A program made the position numbers and the translations under genes. The notes under the pieces are model-generated. The model did not search any database and was not told the origin of the DNA. It worked only from the letters and a program-made list of their open reading frames with translations. Positions 40,941 to 50,293 of a stretch of 64,000 nucleotides of DNA are shown here, piece after piece. Source of the DNA: Chloroflexota bacterium (lineage in GTDB: Bacteria; Chloroflexota; Anaerolineae; UBA7937; B3-Chlor); contig JAUVXJ010000004.1 in NCBI GenBank assembly GCA_030603665.1, positions 310,001 through 374,000 on the forward strand, read 5' to 3'. Each line of letters starts with the position of its first letter. Position 1 is the stretch's first letter.

Positions 40941-41900
40941 CTAACCCCTTACCTCGTGACACGCGACGTAGTGACCGGAATTGACCGCCATCAACAGCGG
41001 GCTCTCCACAGCACAGATCTGGCTCTTGCAGTGGCAGCGGGGTTCAAAGCGGCATCCTGGAGGCAGAGCGTCGAGCGGCGGAGGGTAGCCAGGGATGGAG
41101 GCCAGCGTCGAGGCAGGGTTTTCAACGTCGGGAAAGGCCTCTAGGAGGCGCTGAGTATAGGGATGCAGGGATTCATTGTAGATGACGTCTACGCTGGCGT
41201 ACTCGGCCGTCTTGCCACCGTACATGACCAGGACATCGTCGCAGATCTCGGCCACGACACCCAGATCGTGGGTCACCAGGATAATGCACAACTCCAGTTC
41301 CTTCTGCAACTTCTGCAACAGATTCAGGATCTGAGCCTGGATCATGACGTCGAGGGCAGTAGTGGGTTCGTCGGCGATGAGGATGTTCGGAGTGCAGGCC
41401 AGAGCCATAGCGATCATCGCGCGCTGGCGCATCCCACCGCTGTATTGGTGAGGGTACTGATTGGCCATCTCGGGGGTGATTCCTACCATCTCTAGAAGTT
41501 CACCGACCTGCGCGCGGGCCATCCTCTTGTCCACCGACTCGTGCAGCATGATCGCCTCAGCGATCTGATCGCCAACCCTGCTCACCGGGTTGAGGGCGTT
41601 CATGGCGCCTTGGAAGACGATGGAGATCCTGCCCCAACGGTACTCTCGCATCTCTGGCTCGGACAGGTGCAGAAGATCCACGCCGTCGTACACAACCTCC
41701 CCGGAGACAATACGTCCTTCGGACGGAAGCAAGCGGAGGACCCCGAGCATGGCGGTGGTCTTGCCGCACCCGCTCTCCCCCACCAGCCCCAGCGAGCGCC
41801 CGTGGTCCAGGCTGAAACTCAGGTCCTCCACGGCGTGCAGCGCGGTGCCTTCGTCGGTCAGATAGTTAACAGATAGATTCCGTACCTCCAGAATTGCCAC
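40941..41900 (-). CDS. oppD: Oligopeptide ABC transporter ATPase, OppD/DppD type
   Basis: 319 aa. Walker A GESGCGKT at residues 41-48, Q-loop [17 protein letters not shown], signature [15 protein letters not shown], Walker [13 protein letters not shown], and the cysteine-bearing C-terminal extension [16 protein letters not shown] start it at GTG 41900, five bases after the oppC stop and eight bases after GGAG. The frame stays open much further upstream, but that part is antisense-like overlap with oppC. Confidence 0.94.
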   Translation of the reverse strand: MAILEVRNLSVNYLTDEGTALHAVEDLSFSLDHGRSLGLVGESGCGKTTAMLGVLRLLPSEGRIVSGEVVYDGVDLLHLSEPEMREYRWGRISIVFQGAMNALNPVSRVGDQIAEAIMLHESVDKRMARAQVGELLEMVGITPEMANQYPHQYSGGMRQRAMIAMALACTPNILIADEPTTALDVMIQAQILNLLQKLQKELELCIILVTHDLGVVAEICDDVLVMYGGKTAEYASVDVIYNESLHPYTQRLLEAFPDVENPASTLASIPGYPPPLDALPPGCRFEPRCHCKSQICAVESPLLMAVNSGHYVACHEVRG

Positions 41901-41905
41901 CTTCT

Positions 41906-42844
41906 CTACTCCAAAGCTCCCTTTGCCTCCACCTTTGGCCTCAGTCCTGCTACCAGCGCCACCATGTGCCGGGGGTCGAAGAGGTGGTGGGTCTTGAGCC
42001 TGGGGTTGACGATCTCCTCCAGCGTGGTGCCCATCATGATCAACCCCACACTGACCCAGACGATGGCGAAGCCAGGTGGCAGCAAGAACCACCACGCCCT
42101 GCGGCTGATGGCCCGCTCGAAGGCGAAGTTGAGCATCATGCCCCAACTGACCAGTGTGGGATCGCCCAGTCCCAGGAAACTGAGCGTCGATTCGGCTATG
42201 ATGGCGCCCGAGATGCTCAGCACGGCCTGGGCGAGGATGAGGGGGAGCACCTGGGGGAAGATGTGGCGTAGCATGATGCGCAGGCTTCCGGCGCCGATGG
42301 CCCGGGCGCGTAGAACGAATTGGCGCTCCTTGATCGAAAGCACCTGCGAGCGCACCAGCCGGGCGTTGTAGGTCCAACCCAAAATGCCGATCACGAAGAT
42401 GATCTTCCACAGGCCCCGCCCCCAGATGGAGATGATGACCAGCATCAGCGGCAGGTCGGGAATCACCAGCAGAAAATCCGTCAATCGCATCAACGCGTTC
42501 CCTATCCGTCCGCCAAAGTACCCGGCGCTCAGGCCGACTGTGGTGCCGATGAACATGGACATGAAGGAAGCGACGAAACCCACAGTCAGCGAGACCCGCG
42601 CGCCATAGATGAGCAGACTCAACACGTCCTTGCCTGCGTCGTCCCGGCCCAGCAGATGGTCGGCATCGGGCGGGGACAGGAGATCCTCGGGTTCGACATC
42701 TATCCGTGCTTCGGGATCGTAGGGGGCCAGCCAGGGGGCAAAGATGGCGGCAAAGACCACGGAAAGGAGCATCAGCGTGCCGACGATGCCCATCGGTCTG
42801 CGTCGGAAGGTGCGCCAGATCTCCTTGAATTGCAGCATTGTCAC
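41906..42844 (-). CDS. oppC: Oligopeptide ABC transporter permease, OppC type
   Basis: 312 aa inner-membrane permease. A cytoplasmic N-terminus precedes the first helix (MGIVGTLMLLSVVFAAIFAPWL). The OppC_N segment carries HLLGRDDAGKDVLSLLIYG. The BPD_transp_1 domain has the EAA loop RARAIGAGSLRIMLRHIFPQ and STLSFLGLGDP, both typical of OppC. ATG 42844 lies six bases after the oppB stop. The C-terminal tail is longer than usual (about 40 residues past the last helix). Confidence 0.94.
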   Translation of the reverse strand: MTMLQFKEIWRTFRRRPMGIVGTLMLLSVVFAAIFAPWLAPYDPEARIDVEPEDLLSPPDADHLLGRDDAGKDVLSLLIYGARVSLTVGFVASFMSMFIGTTVGLSAGYFGGRIGNALMRLTDFLLVIPDLPLMLVIISIWGRGLWKIIFVIGILGWTYNARLVRSQVLSIKERQFVLRARAIGAGSLRIMLRHIFPQVLPLILAQAVLSISGAIIAESTLSFLGLGDPTLVSWGMMLNFAFERAISRRAWWFLLPPGFAIVWVSVGLIMMGTTLEEIVNPRLKTHHLFDPRHMVALVAGLRPKVEAKGALE

Positions 42845-42850
42845 GCCTCT

Positions 42851-43864
42851 CTATTCCGCCTTCACCCGCGGGTCCAGCACCGAGTACAGCAGATCGGCCA
42901 CTAGGTTGGCCACTACGACGCTCACGGCCAGGAGCAAGAAGGTCCCCTGCAGTACGGGGTAATCGCGCAACTGCACGGCGTCGTACATCAGCCGGCCGAT
43001 ACCGGGCCAGGAGAACACCGTCTCTACCTGGATCGCCCCGCCGACGGTGTAGGCCAGGTTGAGTGCGACCATGGTCACCATCGGCAACATGGCGTTCTTG
43101 AGCGCGTGGTCGCGCAGAATCTGGAAGGTGTTCAACCCCTTGGCTTTGGCGGTCAGGATGTAGTCCTCGCTTAGCACCTCGACGACGCTGCTGCGCATGA
43201 TCAGGATATAGGAACTGGTGTAGACGATAGCCATCGTGAGCGTGGGTAGGATGAGATGTCTCCCCACGTCGGTCCAGTAGACCAGCCCGGCCTCTGGCTT
43301 GAGGCCGGGGACAACCATGCCACCGACGGGCAGGTGGCCCCGGGCCAGGAGGAGCAGGATAATTCCTAGAAAGAAGTTGGGTAGCCCCCAACTGATCAGC
43401 GCCAACAACAGGATCGTCATCTCCAGCCGAGTGCCGCGCCGCCACGCGCTCGCCAATCCCAAGCCCACACCGAAAAGGAGGGCCAGCGTTTCAGCGCCGG
43501 CCACCAACACCACAGTGCGCCACACCTTTTCCGCCAGCACTTCGGCCACGTCCCGGCGGCTGCGATAGGAGATGCCCAGGTTGCCGTGCAGCAGGGCACG
43601 CACGTAGGCCGTGAACTGCGTGTCGAATGCTCCCAGCACATCCCCTTCCCTCAGCCGCTCGCCGTCGAAGAAGACCGGTTTGTCCAGCCCGAAATCGACT
43701 CGGAGCCTCTCGCGTGCCTCACGGGTTAGCCGTGGACTGCGGGCAATCGATTTGATGGGGTCGCCTGGCAGAATGCGGAACAGAAAGAAATTAAAGACGA
43801 TGACCACGACCAGGGTGGCCAGCGCGAAGAAGATCCTGCGGATGAGGTAGTCGCTCCGTTGCAT
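42851..43864 (-). CDS. oppB: Oligopeptide ABC transporter permease, OppB type
   Basis: 337 aa inner-membrane permease. The first helix near the N-terminus is FFALATLVVVIVFNFFLFRI, followed by PGDP, which is characteristic of OppB. The membrane domain ends with SVLDPRVKAE, and the EAA loop is TAKAKGLNTFQILRDHALKN. ATG 43864 follows GAGGTG; the in-frame GTG at 43870 overlaps the ribosome site. OppA lies 69 bases upstream in the same direction. Confidence 0.94.
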   Translation of the reverse strand: MQRSDYLIRRIFFALATLVVVIVFNFFLFRILPGDPIKSIARSPRLTREARERLRVDFGLDKPVFFDGERLREGDVLGAFDTQFTAYVRALLHGNLGISYRSRRDVAEVLAEKVWRTVVLVAGAETLALLFGVGLGLASAWRRGTRLEMTILLLALISWGLPNFFLGIILLLLARGHLPVGGMVVPGLKPEAGLVYWTDVGRHLILPTLTMAIVYTSSYILIMRSSVVEVLSEDYILTAKAKGLNTFQILRDHALKNAMLPMVTMVALNLAYTVGGAIQVETVFSWPGIGRLMYDAVQLRDYPVLQGTFLLLAVSVVVANLVADLLYSVLDPRVKAE

Positions 43865-43933
43865 TGGCACCTCAGATAGAACCCGGTCGGCCCGGCAGGA
43901 GGCCGGACCGACCGGATGTTGAGTGGCGCACCG

Positions 43934-45622
43934 CTACCGTACGGGCTGAGGGTCCTTCACGACAGTCCACTTGATCAGAACGTTTCCCGCGGAGAAGTCG
44001 GTGAAAGTGAAGCGGTCGCTGCGCCATGCCTGGATGGTCGGTGCGTAGACCAGGTTGATGTAGGGGCGATCCTCGAAGAGGATCTGCTGTGCCTCCCAGA
44101 TCAACTCGCGCCGCTCTTCCTCATCAAGGGTCATGCCCTGCTCCTCGTATATCGCGTCGTACTCGTCATTGCAGTAGCCGCAGTCGCTAAGCCAAGCCTC
44201 TATCGAGTCGCAGGTGAAACAGTACACGGCGAAGTCAGGGTCTGGGTCCCACCCCCAGCCCCACAAGATCATGTCGAAGTCCCAGTCCGGCTCCAGCAAG
44301 TCGTACAGGGCGTCACCATCCATCAACGTGAACGGCGCCGAGATGCCGATCTCGGCCAGGCCATCGGAGATGATCTCCAGGACACGGGCAGCGGTGCCGA
44401 TGTCCTCCGCATAGAGGCGGTACTCCAGCGGGTTGCCGTCGGCATCCTCGCGGATCCCGTCGCCGTCGCTGTCCAGGTAGCCGGCCTCATCCAGTATGCG
44501 GTTCCCCTCGTCCGGGTCGAAGGGGATAGGCGCGAGGTCGGGGTTGACCCAGTCGCCCATGGCCGGAGGGAGGATGCTTGCAGCTACATCGCCGTAACCC
44601 ACGTAGGCCACGTCTATGATCTCCTCTTTGTCAATGGCATAGTCGATGGCCAGCCGCACCGCCGGGTCGTTGAGGCTCTCGGGCTGGGTGCCGTTCACGT
44701 GGGAGTTGATGACCAGGTCATCAAGATCCAGCGACGGCATGATCACCACCTCGACGTTCTCCGCCGCCTCCAGGGGTTGTACCGCCGTGTCCGGAACGTC
44801 AGCGATCACGTCAATCTCACCGGCCAGAAGCGCCTGCACCACGGCGTCCTCGGTGGCGTACTGCTGGATGACGATGCGATCGATCACGGGCTTGCCACGA
44901 TAGTAGTCCTCGTTGGCCTCCACGATCATGTACTCGTCTTCCACGTATTCCACCAGCTTGTACGGGCCGGTGCCGATGACGGCCGAGATATCCTCGAACT
45001 CCATGATCTCGTCGTAGGTCATGCCTTCCCATACGCTCCGCGGCAAGATCCAGGCATAGTGCAGCCGGGCAGTGAGCATCAGCGCCGTTGGTTCTGAAAC
45101 TGTGATCTGAAGGGTGGTGGGGTCCAGGGCGACCACTTGCTCGAAACCTACCACGTAAGTCTCCAGTGGCCCGATCATGCCTTCCATTAGGAAGTTGAAG
45201 CTCCAGGCCATGTCCTCGGCGGTGCAGGGGGTGCCGTCGTGGAAGGTCACCCCTTCGCGGACCTTGAAGGTCCACACCAGTCCATCCTCGGAGACGGTCC
45301 AGCTCTCGGCCAGACCGGGCTCAAAAGTCTGCAATTCAGCCCACTCAATCAGCCCGTCGTGGAACCAGTAGCGATAGTCGTACGCTTCCCAGCCGGTGGC
45401 CGGGTTTATCGCGTCCCAAATGGTGGTATCGCCGACGCGCAGGGTGACGGGCTCGGCGGGGGGAGGCTCAGTGGCCTCCGGAGGCGGGGGCTCGGTGGCC
45501 TCGGGCGGGGGGGGCTCGGTGGGCGCTGGCGGCGGTGCCGGCGTCCCGCAGGCCGCCAGGCCCCCAACCAGCATAGTCAGAACGACCATTACCGTCAAGA
45601 GCTTCCACATGTTGGTCTTCAC
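43934..45622 (-). CDS. oppA: Oligopeptide-binding lipoprotein, OppA/DppA type (SBP_bac_5)
   Basis: 562 aa extracytoplasmic receptor. A lipoprotein signal VKTNMWKLLTVMVVLTMLVG with lipobox LAAC gives lipid-bearing C25. A long linker repeats PPPPEATE, as often seen in Chloroflexota binding proteins. The SBP_bac_5 fold is shown by TFKVREGVTFHDGTP, AEDMAWSFN, GTGPYKLVEYVEDE and NDPAVRLAIDYAIDKEEI. GTG 45622 follows GGAGGAAC. An alternative in-frame ATG at 45700 sits only two bases behind AAAGGAGG and would put 26 hydrophilic residues before the signal. It defines what the operon imports, probably peptides. Confidence 0.92.
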   Translation of the reverse strand: MKTNMWKLLTVMVVLTMLVGGLAACGTPAPPPAPTEPPPPEATEPPPPEATEPPPAEPVTLRVGDTTIWDAINPATGWEAYDYRYWFHDGLIEWAELQTFEPGLAESWTVSEDGLVWTFKVREGVTFHDGTPCTAEDMAWSFNFLMEGMIGPLETYVVGFEQVVALDPTTLQITVSEPTALMLTARLHYAWILPRSVWEGMTYDEIMEFEDISAVIGTGPYKLVEYVEDEYMIVEANEDYYRGKPVIDRIVIQQYATEDAVVQALLAGEIDVIADVPDTAVQPLEAAENVEVVIMPSLDLDDLVINSHVNGTQPESLNDPAVRLAIDYAIDKEEIIDVAYVGYGDVAASILPPAMGDWVNPDLAPIPFDPDEGNRILDEAGYLDSDGDGIREDADGNPLEYRLYAEDIGTAARVLEIISDGLAEIGISAPFTLMDGDALYDLLEPDWDFDMILWGWGWDPDPDFAVYCFTCDSIEAWLSDCGYCNDEYDAIYEEQGMTLDEEERRELIWEAQQILFEDRPYINLVYAPTIQAWRSDRFTFTDFSAGNVLIKWTVVKDPQPVR

Positions 45623-45798
45623 AGTTCCTCCTCCTTTTCTGAGAATGCTTGCTGTAAGTCTGTTCCTCAACAAGCGGTCACAGTCGAATCTCGCTGGCAT
45701 CACCTCCTTTCGAATAGCACCCGTAGGATGAACCGCCACCGTCACTATCGGAGCTGTCGGCGACCTATCTGCACGAATGCTCGGGTTGTACATCAAGA

Positions 45799-47445
45799 CT
45801 ACGGAGTGGACGTACGATAATAGTCACCACACGACAAGCTTGCACGAAGCGCCCGGCCGTCTATGATGGTGTCGAAGCGCAAACGTTCGGGTGAGCGATC
45901 ATCTTCTCCGACTCGGAAGACACCGCTACCCAAAGGCACCAACGGCTCCTCATCCCCCGACGGATCGATCAGCGCCAGCGCGCCCTTGAGTGGGACGACC
46001 CTAAAATTGGAGAGCCAAGGGTTGTGGGAGACGTAGTGCCCGGGATAGGCATCCCATTCCTGTGGATAGTCGAAGGTCGTCTGGTCTGCATACCGCTCGT
46101 TGGTGTACCAGTCCGGTCCGTGGTGTGCCTCCACCACCTCGCCTTTCTCGCGCCCAAAACGGAGCGGGAAGAGCGTTAAGTCAGGATGATCCACGTAGAA
46201 ACGGTCGGGGCCACGCGGTTCGAGGCCGAAACGCTCACCGACATGATGCAGCACTAACCGTTCTCCCTCTGCTACGAGGCTGAGCGCTCTGGGGCCGGCC
46301 CGTCCACTGCGTTCAGTATGCGCCCGGTAGGTTCCGGCGTACTGGGCGGCGTTCTCGACCCTAGACGGATCGAGCGTCGGCATGGGTGGCAACTCTTGAG
46401 TGTGGAGCGCGGCACGCAGGAGCTTGAGTGCAAACGTGGCGATTTCTTCATCGCATCGCCCCCCCGGCCCATTCATCAACACGGCCACTCCCAGACCGTC
46501 GTCTATGTCGGCCAGTACATACGAATAGTAACCGACCATCCCGCCTCCGTGGGCGATGTAGGTGTGGCCATCGCTCTCAAGAACCTCGAGACCGTACCCA
46601 TAGAAAGAATCCCTCCCCTCTTCCTTGGCCTCGATGACTTGCTGCGCCATCAGGTCAAAGCTGTCCTCGGAGAGGATCCGTCGGTGCCGCCCCTGGCCTC
46701 GGTTCATGAACATCCGCAGATAGGCAGCCATGTCGGCAGGCGTGGACGCGACACTGCCGTCGCCGCCGGCGTATTCGAGCCAAGTCGCCGGGGCAAGCGG
46801 ACGGCCTCGATGCAGAGGACGATCGCCGTAGAAGCCTTCGTAGCCCACCGCCAGTCGCTTGCGCGTCTCGTGTGTGATGATGGGCTCGGTCACCGTCATC
46901 CCCAGCGGATCGAGGATGCGCTCCTGGATGATGTCCCCGTAATGCTGACTCAGCAAGTCCTCGAGGACTACTCCAAGCGCTTTGTAGCCGACGTTCGAGT
47001 AGTGATAGTAGGTGCCCGGAGGCGCAGTGGCCTCCGTCTCGCGCAAGGCCCAGACTTCATAGCGCACCTCGCCTGTAAACTCCATCCCTGTAATGATGCC
47101 GGCCGTGTGGCTCAAAAGGTGGTGCAGAGTGATCGGCTCGTGCTCAGACTGTACGTCGAACCAGGGCAGGTAGCGCGTGACCGGTTCGTGCAGGTCCAAT
47201 CGCCCTTCCTCCCACAGTTGCAGCAAGGCGACGCTGGTGAAGGATTTGCTGATGGAACCGATCTCAAAGAGCGTCTCCGGTGTGACAGGGATTTGCGCAG
47301 ACACGTCGGCAAAGCCGTAGGTTGATACGCGGAGTAGGTTCTCGCGATCGGTCACCGCTACAGCCATGCCGGGGACGTTGGCGACCTCCATCTGTTGTTC
47401 GATGAACTGGTCCAACCGATTGAACATTTCCTCAAAGTCCGTCAC
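45799..47445 (-). CDS. Serine beta-lactamase-fold hydrolase (D-aminopeptidase/esterase type)
   Basis: 548 aa. Class C beta-lactamase-like catalytic domain: SxxK as S64-I-S-K67 (GSISKSFTS), YxN as Y149-S-N151, and the third motif HGGG (IAHGGGMVGYYSY, about 298). A 200-residue C-terminal beta-rich part resembles the extra domains of D-aminopeptidases and D-amino-acid esterases. No signal peptide is seen. Between the oppA operon and a PLP dehydratase, and near an N-acyl-D-amino-acid deacylase, a role on D-residue peptides is plausible but inferred. The start GTG 47445 has AAGGAA about 12 bases upstream, not ideal. Confidence 0.85.
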   Translation of the reverse strand: MTDFEEMFNRLDQFIEQQMEVANVPGMAVAVTDRENLLRVSTYGFADVSAQIPVTPETLFEIGSISKSFTSVALLQLWEEGRLDLHEPVTRYLPWFDVQSEHEPITLHHLLSHTAGIITGMEFTGEVRYEVWALRETEATAPPGTYYHYSNVGYKALGVVLEDLLSQHYGDIIQERILDPLGMTVTEPIITHETRKRLAVGYEGFYGDRPLHRGRPLAPATWLEYAGGDGSVASTPADMAAYLRMFMNRGQGRHRRILSEDSFDLMAQQVIEAKEEGRDSFYGYGLEVLESDGHTYIAHGGGMVGYYSYVLADIDDGLGVAVLMNGPGGRCDEEIATFALKLLRAALHTQELPPMPTLDPSRVENAAQYAGTYRAHTERSGRAGPRALSLVAEGERLVLHHVGERFGLEPRGPDRFYVDHPDLTLFPLRFGREKGEVVEAHHGPDWYTNERYADQTTFDYPQEWDAYPGHYVSHNPWLSNFRVVPLKGALALIDPSGDEEPLVPLGSGVFRVGEDDRSPERLRFDTIIDGRALRASLSCGDYYRTSTP

Positions 47446-47468
47446 GACGTGAATTCCTTCAAGGCTCC

Positions 47469-48467
47469 TTACCGTGCTTTCTCATCCCTGCCACTGTGGT
47501 CTTGAGCGATCTGCAAGAGCAACGGGATCTCCACATTGCTTCCACTAACGACCACGGCTACATTGCGCCCGACATCCTGCACTCTCTGGTGCAGAAGGGC
47601 TGCGATACCCACAGCTCCGGCCCCTTCCACAACCAGATGATGCTTCTCCAGCGCAAAGACCATGGCCTCGGCAATCGCTTCCTCTGACACCAGAACCACG
47701 TCGTCAACATATTCCTGGACCATGCGGAAGGTGTATTGATTGTCCTCACCGAGACCACCCGCCAGGGCGTCGGCGATGGTCTCCTCCTCCCTCATCTCTA
47801 TCGGTGCGCCCGCTTGCAAGCTGTAGTACATCACAGGCGCGCGCTCCATCGAAACACCGATCACGCGAATCGCGGGGTTGGCCGATTTCAAGGCCATCGC
47901 AATTCCGCCGGCCAACCCACCCCCTGCAACCGGTACGACGGCTGTGTCGAGCTCAGGGAAGTCCTCCATCAGCTCGAGGCCGATGGTACCCTGACCGGCG
48001 ATGACGAAGGGATCGTCGAAAGAGTCAATCATGGTCAATCCCCGTTCCTCCGCCACCTGCGAGGCGTGACTGACGGATTCGTCATAGCTCGTGCCGTACA
48101 CTACTATCTCAGCACCAAGGCGGCTGATAGCATTCACCTTGTTGCTCGGGACCCGCGCTGAGAGGCAGATCACAGCCTTGATGCCCAATCGGTTCGCGAC
48201 GTACGATACCGCCCGGCCGTGGTTGCCGCTGGAGCCCGTGATGACCCCTAGCGTCTTCTCCTCCGCCGTGAGGCTGAGCATCCTGTTCGCGGCCCCCCGA
48301 ATCTTGAACGAGCCCGTCCCCTGCAGACTCTCGAGCTTCAGGCATACGTAGCCGCCGACGCTCTCCGTCAGCACGGGCGAATGGATTAGCGGCGTCCTCT
48401 TGGCAATGCATGTGATCCTCTGTCTGGCCAAGTAGGCATCGATCATTGTCACGCCGGCAGTGGACAT
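47469..48467 (-). CDS. PLP-dependent threonine/serine dehydratase family
   Basis: 332 aa fold-type II PLP enzyme. The Schiff-base lysine is K55 in TGSFKIRGAANRM, and the substrate-carboxylate loop is SSGNHGRAV. The phosphate-binding loop is VPVAGGGLAGGIAMAL. There is no C-terminal regulatory ACT-like domain, so it is a catabolic rather than biosynthetic type. Relatives include threonine dehydratase, serine racemase and hydroxyaspartate dehydratase; I cannot choose. ATG 48467 follows GAGAGG. It ends 23 bases before the serine hydrolase start and likely shares its transcript. Confidence 0.85.
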   Translation of the reverse strand: MSTAGVTMIDAYLARQRITCIAKRTPLIHSPVLTESVGGYVCLKLESLQGTGSFKIRGAANRMLSLTAEEKTLGVITGSSGNHGRAVSYVANRLGIKAVICLSARVPSNKVNAISRLGAEIVVYGTSYDESVSHASQVAEERGLTMIDSFDDPFVIAGQGTIGLELMEDFPELDTAVVPVAGGGLAGGIAMALKSANPAIRVIGVSMERAPVMYYSLQAGAPIEMREEETIADALAGGLGEDNQYTFRMVQEYVDDVVLVSEEAIAEAMVFALEKHHLVVEGAGAVGIAALLHQRVQDVGRNVAVVVSGSNVEIPLLLQIAQDHSGRDEKAR

Positions 48468-48601
48468 AGGTTCCTCTCAAGACACCGACCTCCGCCTGTC
48501 TTCGTCTCACCCTCCAGCGGTTCAGCCAGTCGCTGCCGGGGCCAGTCCCCTCGCGGAGAAACGACTGCTCCAAGAGATGTCAATGTAGTAGTATCACACG
48601 G

Positions 48602-50185
48602 TCACAGCACCTGCCCGGGCAGCGCGCCGGTGTGTTGGCCGTGGTCAACGACCACCACGCCGTTGACGATAACTTCGGAGATGCCCACAGGATACTGATG
48701 TGGGTCAGGGTAGGTTGCCTTGTCGGCGACGGTCTGGGCATCGAACAGGACCAGGTCGGCCCACGTCCCCTCGCGGATCACCCCCCGGTCGGTCAGGCCG
48801 AAGCGCTCCGCCGTGACGGACGTCATCTTTTTCACGGCCTCCTCCAGGGAGAGTACCTTCTCCTCGCGCACGTAGTGCCCCAACACGCGCGGGAACGTGC
48901 CGTAGTTGCGCGGGTGAGGTTTGCCCTGGGCCAGCACACCGTGGGGAGCCAGGGACTCGCCGTCGCTGCCGACCACCACCAGAGGATGGCGCATCAAAGC
49001 CCGCACATTGTCCTCCAATTGGCCGAAGCAGACACACTCGACCTGCCCGTCGCTGACCACGATGAGATCGAGGGCAGTCTCCAGCGGGTCTTTTCCCTCG
49101 TCCGCAGCAATCTCGGCGATATTCTTGCCCTGCACCTTTGGGCGGGCAGCGCAATCGGTGATCAGGAGGTCGGTCCAGTCGCGCATGCCGCCGCGGTCCT
49201 CCCACTCAGCGCGGTTCTCCTCCCAGTCCTTCGTGAGCCTGGCCCGTACCTCGGGGTCGCGCAGGCGCTCAGCGACAGCCTTGGTTCCGCCTGCCTGAGC
49301 CCAATAGGGAAGAATGTACGCCAGCCAGCTAGCACCGGCGGTGTAGGGGTACTGATCACACCCCACTCTCACCCCCTGCGAATCGGCATCCTCGAGCATA
49401 GCCAACAGCCGGTCGGCACCCTCCCAGTTTCGGTACCCCTCCAGCTTGACGTGGGAGATCTGCACCTGAATCTCAGCTTGTTTGCCGATCTCGACGGCCT
49501 CGGCCACCGCTTCGAACAGGCGGTTGGTCTCGCTGCGGATATGCGAGGCATAGATACCGCCATAGCGCGCTGCCACCCGCGCCAGCTCGATCACCTCTTC
49601 GGTCCGGGCGTAGAAACCAGGTGGATAAAACAACCCGCTCGAGAGCCCCCGAGCTCCTTGCTCCATGGCCTGGGCGACCAGCCGCTCCATCTCGGCCTGC
49701 TGCTCCGGCGTAGGCTGGACGTCGTCGAAACCCAATACCGCACCCCGCACTATGTTGTGACCGACCAGGGGCACCACGTTCACGGCGATCCCGGGCTTGC
49801 ACAGACGTTCCAAATACTCGGCCACGCTCGTCCACGTGACGTTCAGCCCAAGGCTCTTGGTCTCATCCCGCACCTCCTCCACAGCCGCACCCAGCAGCGG
49901 GGCAGGCGAGAAGCCGCAGTTGCCGATGACCTCCGTGGTCACCCCCTGCCGGATCTTGCTCTCTGCCCGGGGGCTAACCAGCAAGGTCAGATCTGAGTGG
50001 GTGTGAGCATCAATGAAGCCCGGCGCCACGTGCAACCCCTGCGCCTCGATCGTGCGCTTCGCCTCTTGCTCAATGCCCTCGGCCACGCGGGCGACGCGGC
50101 CTGCCGCGATCCCCAGATCGGCTTTGAAAGCCGCTTTTCCTGTGCCGTCCACCACGACACCGTTCCTGATCAGAATGTCCAGCAT
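48602..50185 (-). CDS. N-acyl-D-amino-acid deacylase (amidohydrolase family)
   Basis: 527 aa. The metal-binding HxH is H61-T-H63 in GFIDAHTHSD, the bridging cysteine is C90 in IGNCGFSPAP, and later ligands lie in ASHIRSE and QISHVKLEG. This cysteine is the mark of D-aminoacylases, which release D-amino acids from N-acyl forms. The C-terminal VTAERFGLTDRGVIREG closes the beta-sandwich shared with dihydroorotase-like enzymes. I start it at ATG 50185, where the family begins (MLDILIRNGVVVDGTG); the open frame extends 25 codons further without a ribosome site. Confidence 0.88.
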   Translation of the reverse strand: MLDILIRNGVVVDGTGKAAFKADLGIAAGRVARVAEGIEQEAKRTIEAQGLHVAPGFIDAHTHSDLTLLVSPRAESKIRQGVTTEVIGNCGFSPAPLLGAAVEEVRDETKSLGLNVTWTSVAEYLERLCKPGIAVNVVPLVGHNIVRGAVLGFDDVQPTPEQQAEMERLVAQAMEQGARGLSSGLFYPPGFYARTEEVIELARVAARYGGIYASHIRSETNRLFEAVAEAVEIGKQAEIQVQISHVKLEGYRNWEGADRLLAMLEDADSQGVRVGCDQYPYTAGASWLAYILPYWAQAGGTKAVAERLRDPEVRARLTKDWEENRAEWEDRGGMRDWTDLLITDCAARPKVQGKNIAEIAADEGKDPLETALDLIVVSDGQVECVCFGQLEDNVRALMRHPLVVVGSDGESLAPHGVLAQGKPHPRNYGTFPRVLGHYVREEKVLSLEEAVKKMTSVTAERFGLTDRGVIREGTWADLVLFDAQTVADKATYPDPHQYPVGISEVIVNGVVVVDHGQHTGALPGQVL

Positions 50186-50293
50186 GCGCAGTGCGATTCC
50201 GGAATAATGGCTGGCGCTTATCGGTGAGCAATAGCGCTCAGATACCTCGCCGAGCCACACTAGGAAACCCCGGTGAGCAGATACAGACTCCCA

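Noticed and set aside
40941..43445. An 834-codon open frame on the minus strand covering oppD and much of oppC/oppB
   Set aside because: Only the last 319 codons encode OppD. The upstream part is Arg/Pro/Gly-rich, out of frame with the clear permease genes, and is a by-product of high GC content.
48632..49996. A 454-codon open frame on the plus strand opposite the D-aminoacylase gene
   Set aside because: It mirrors a well-supported amidohydrolase, has no family match that I can see and no ribosome site. The same holds for 43916-45097 (opposite oppA), 46318-47325 and 35926-37506.
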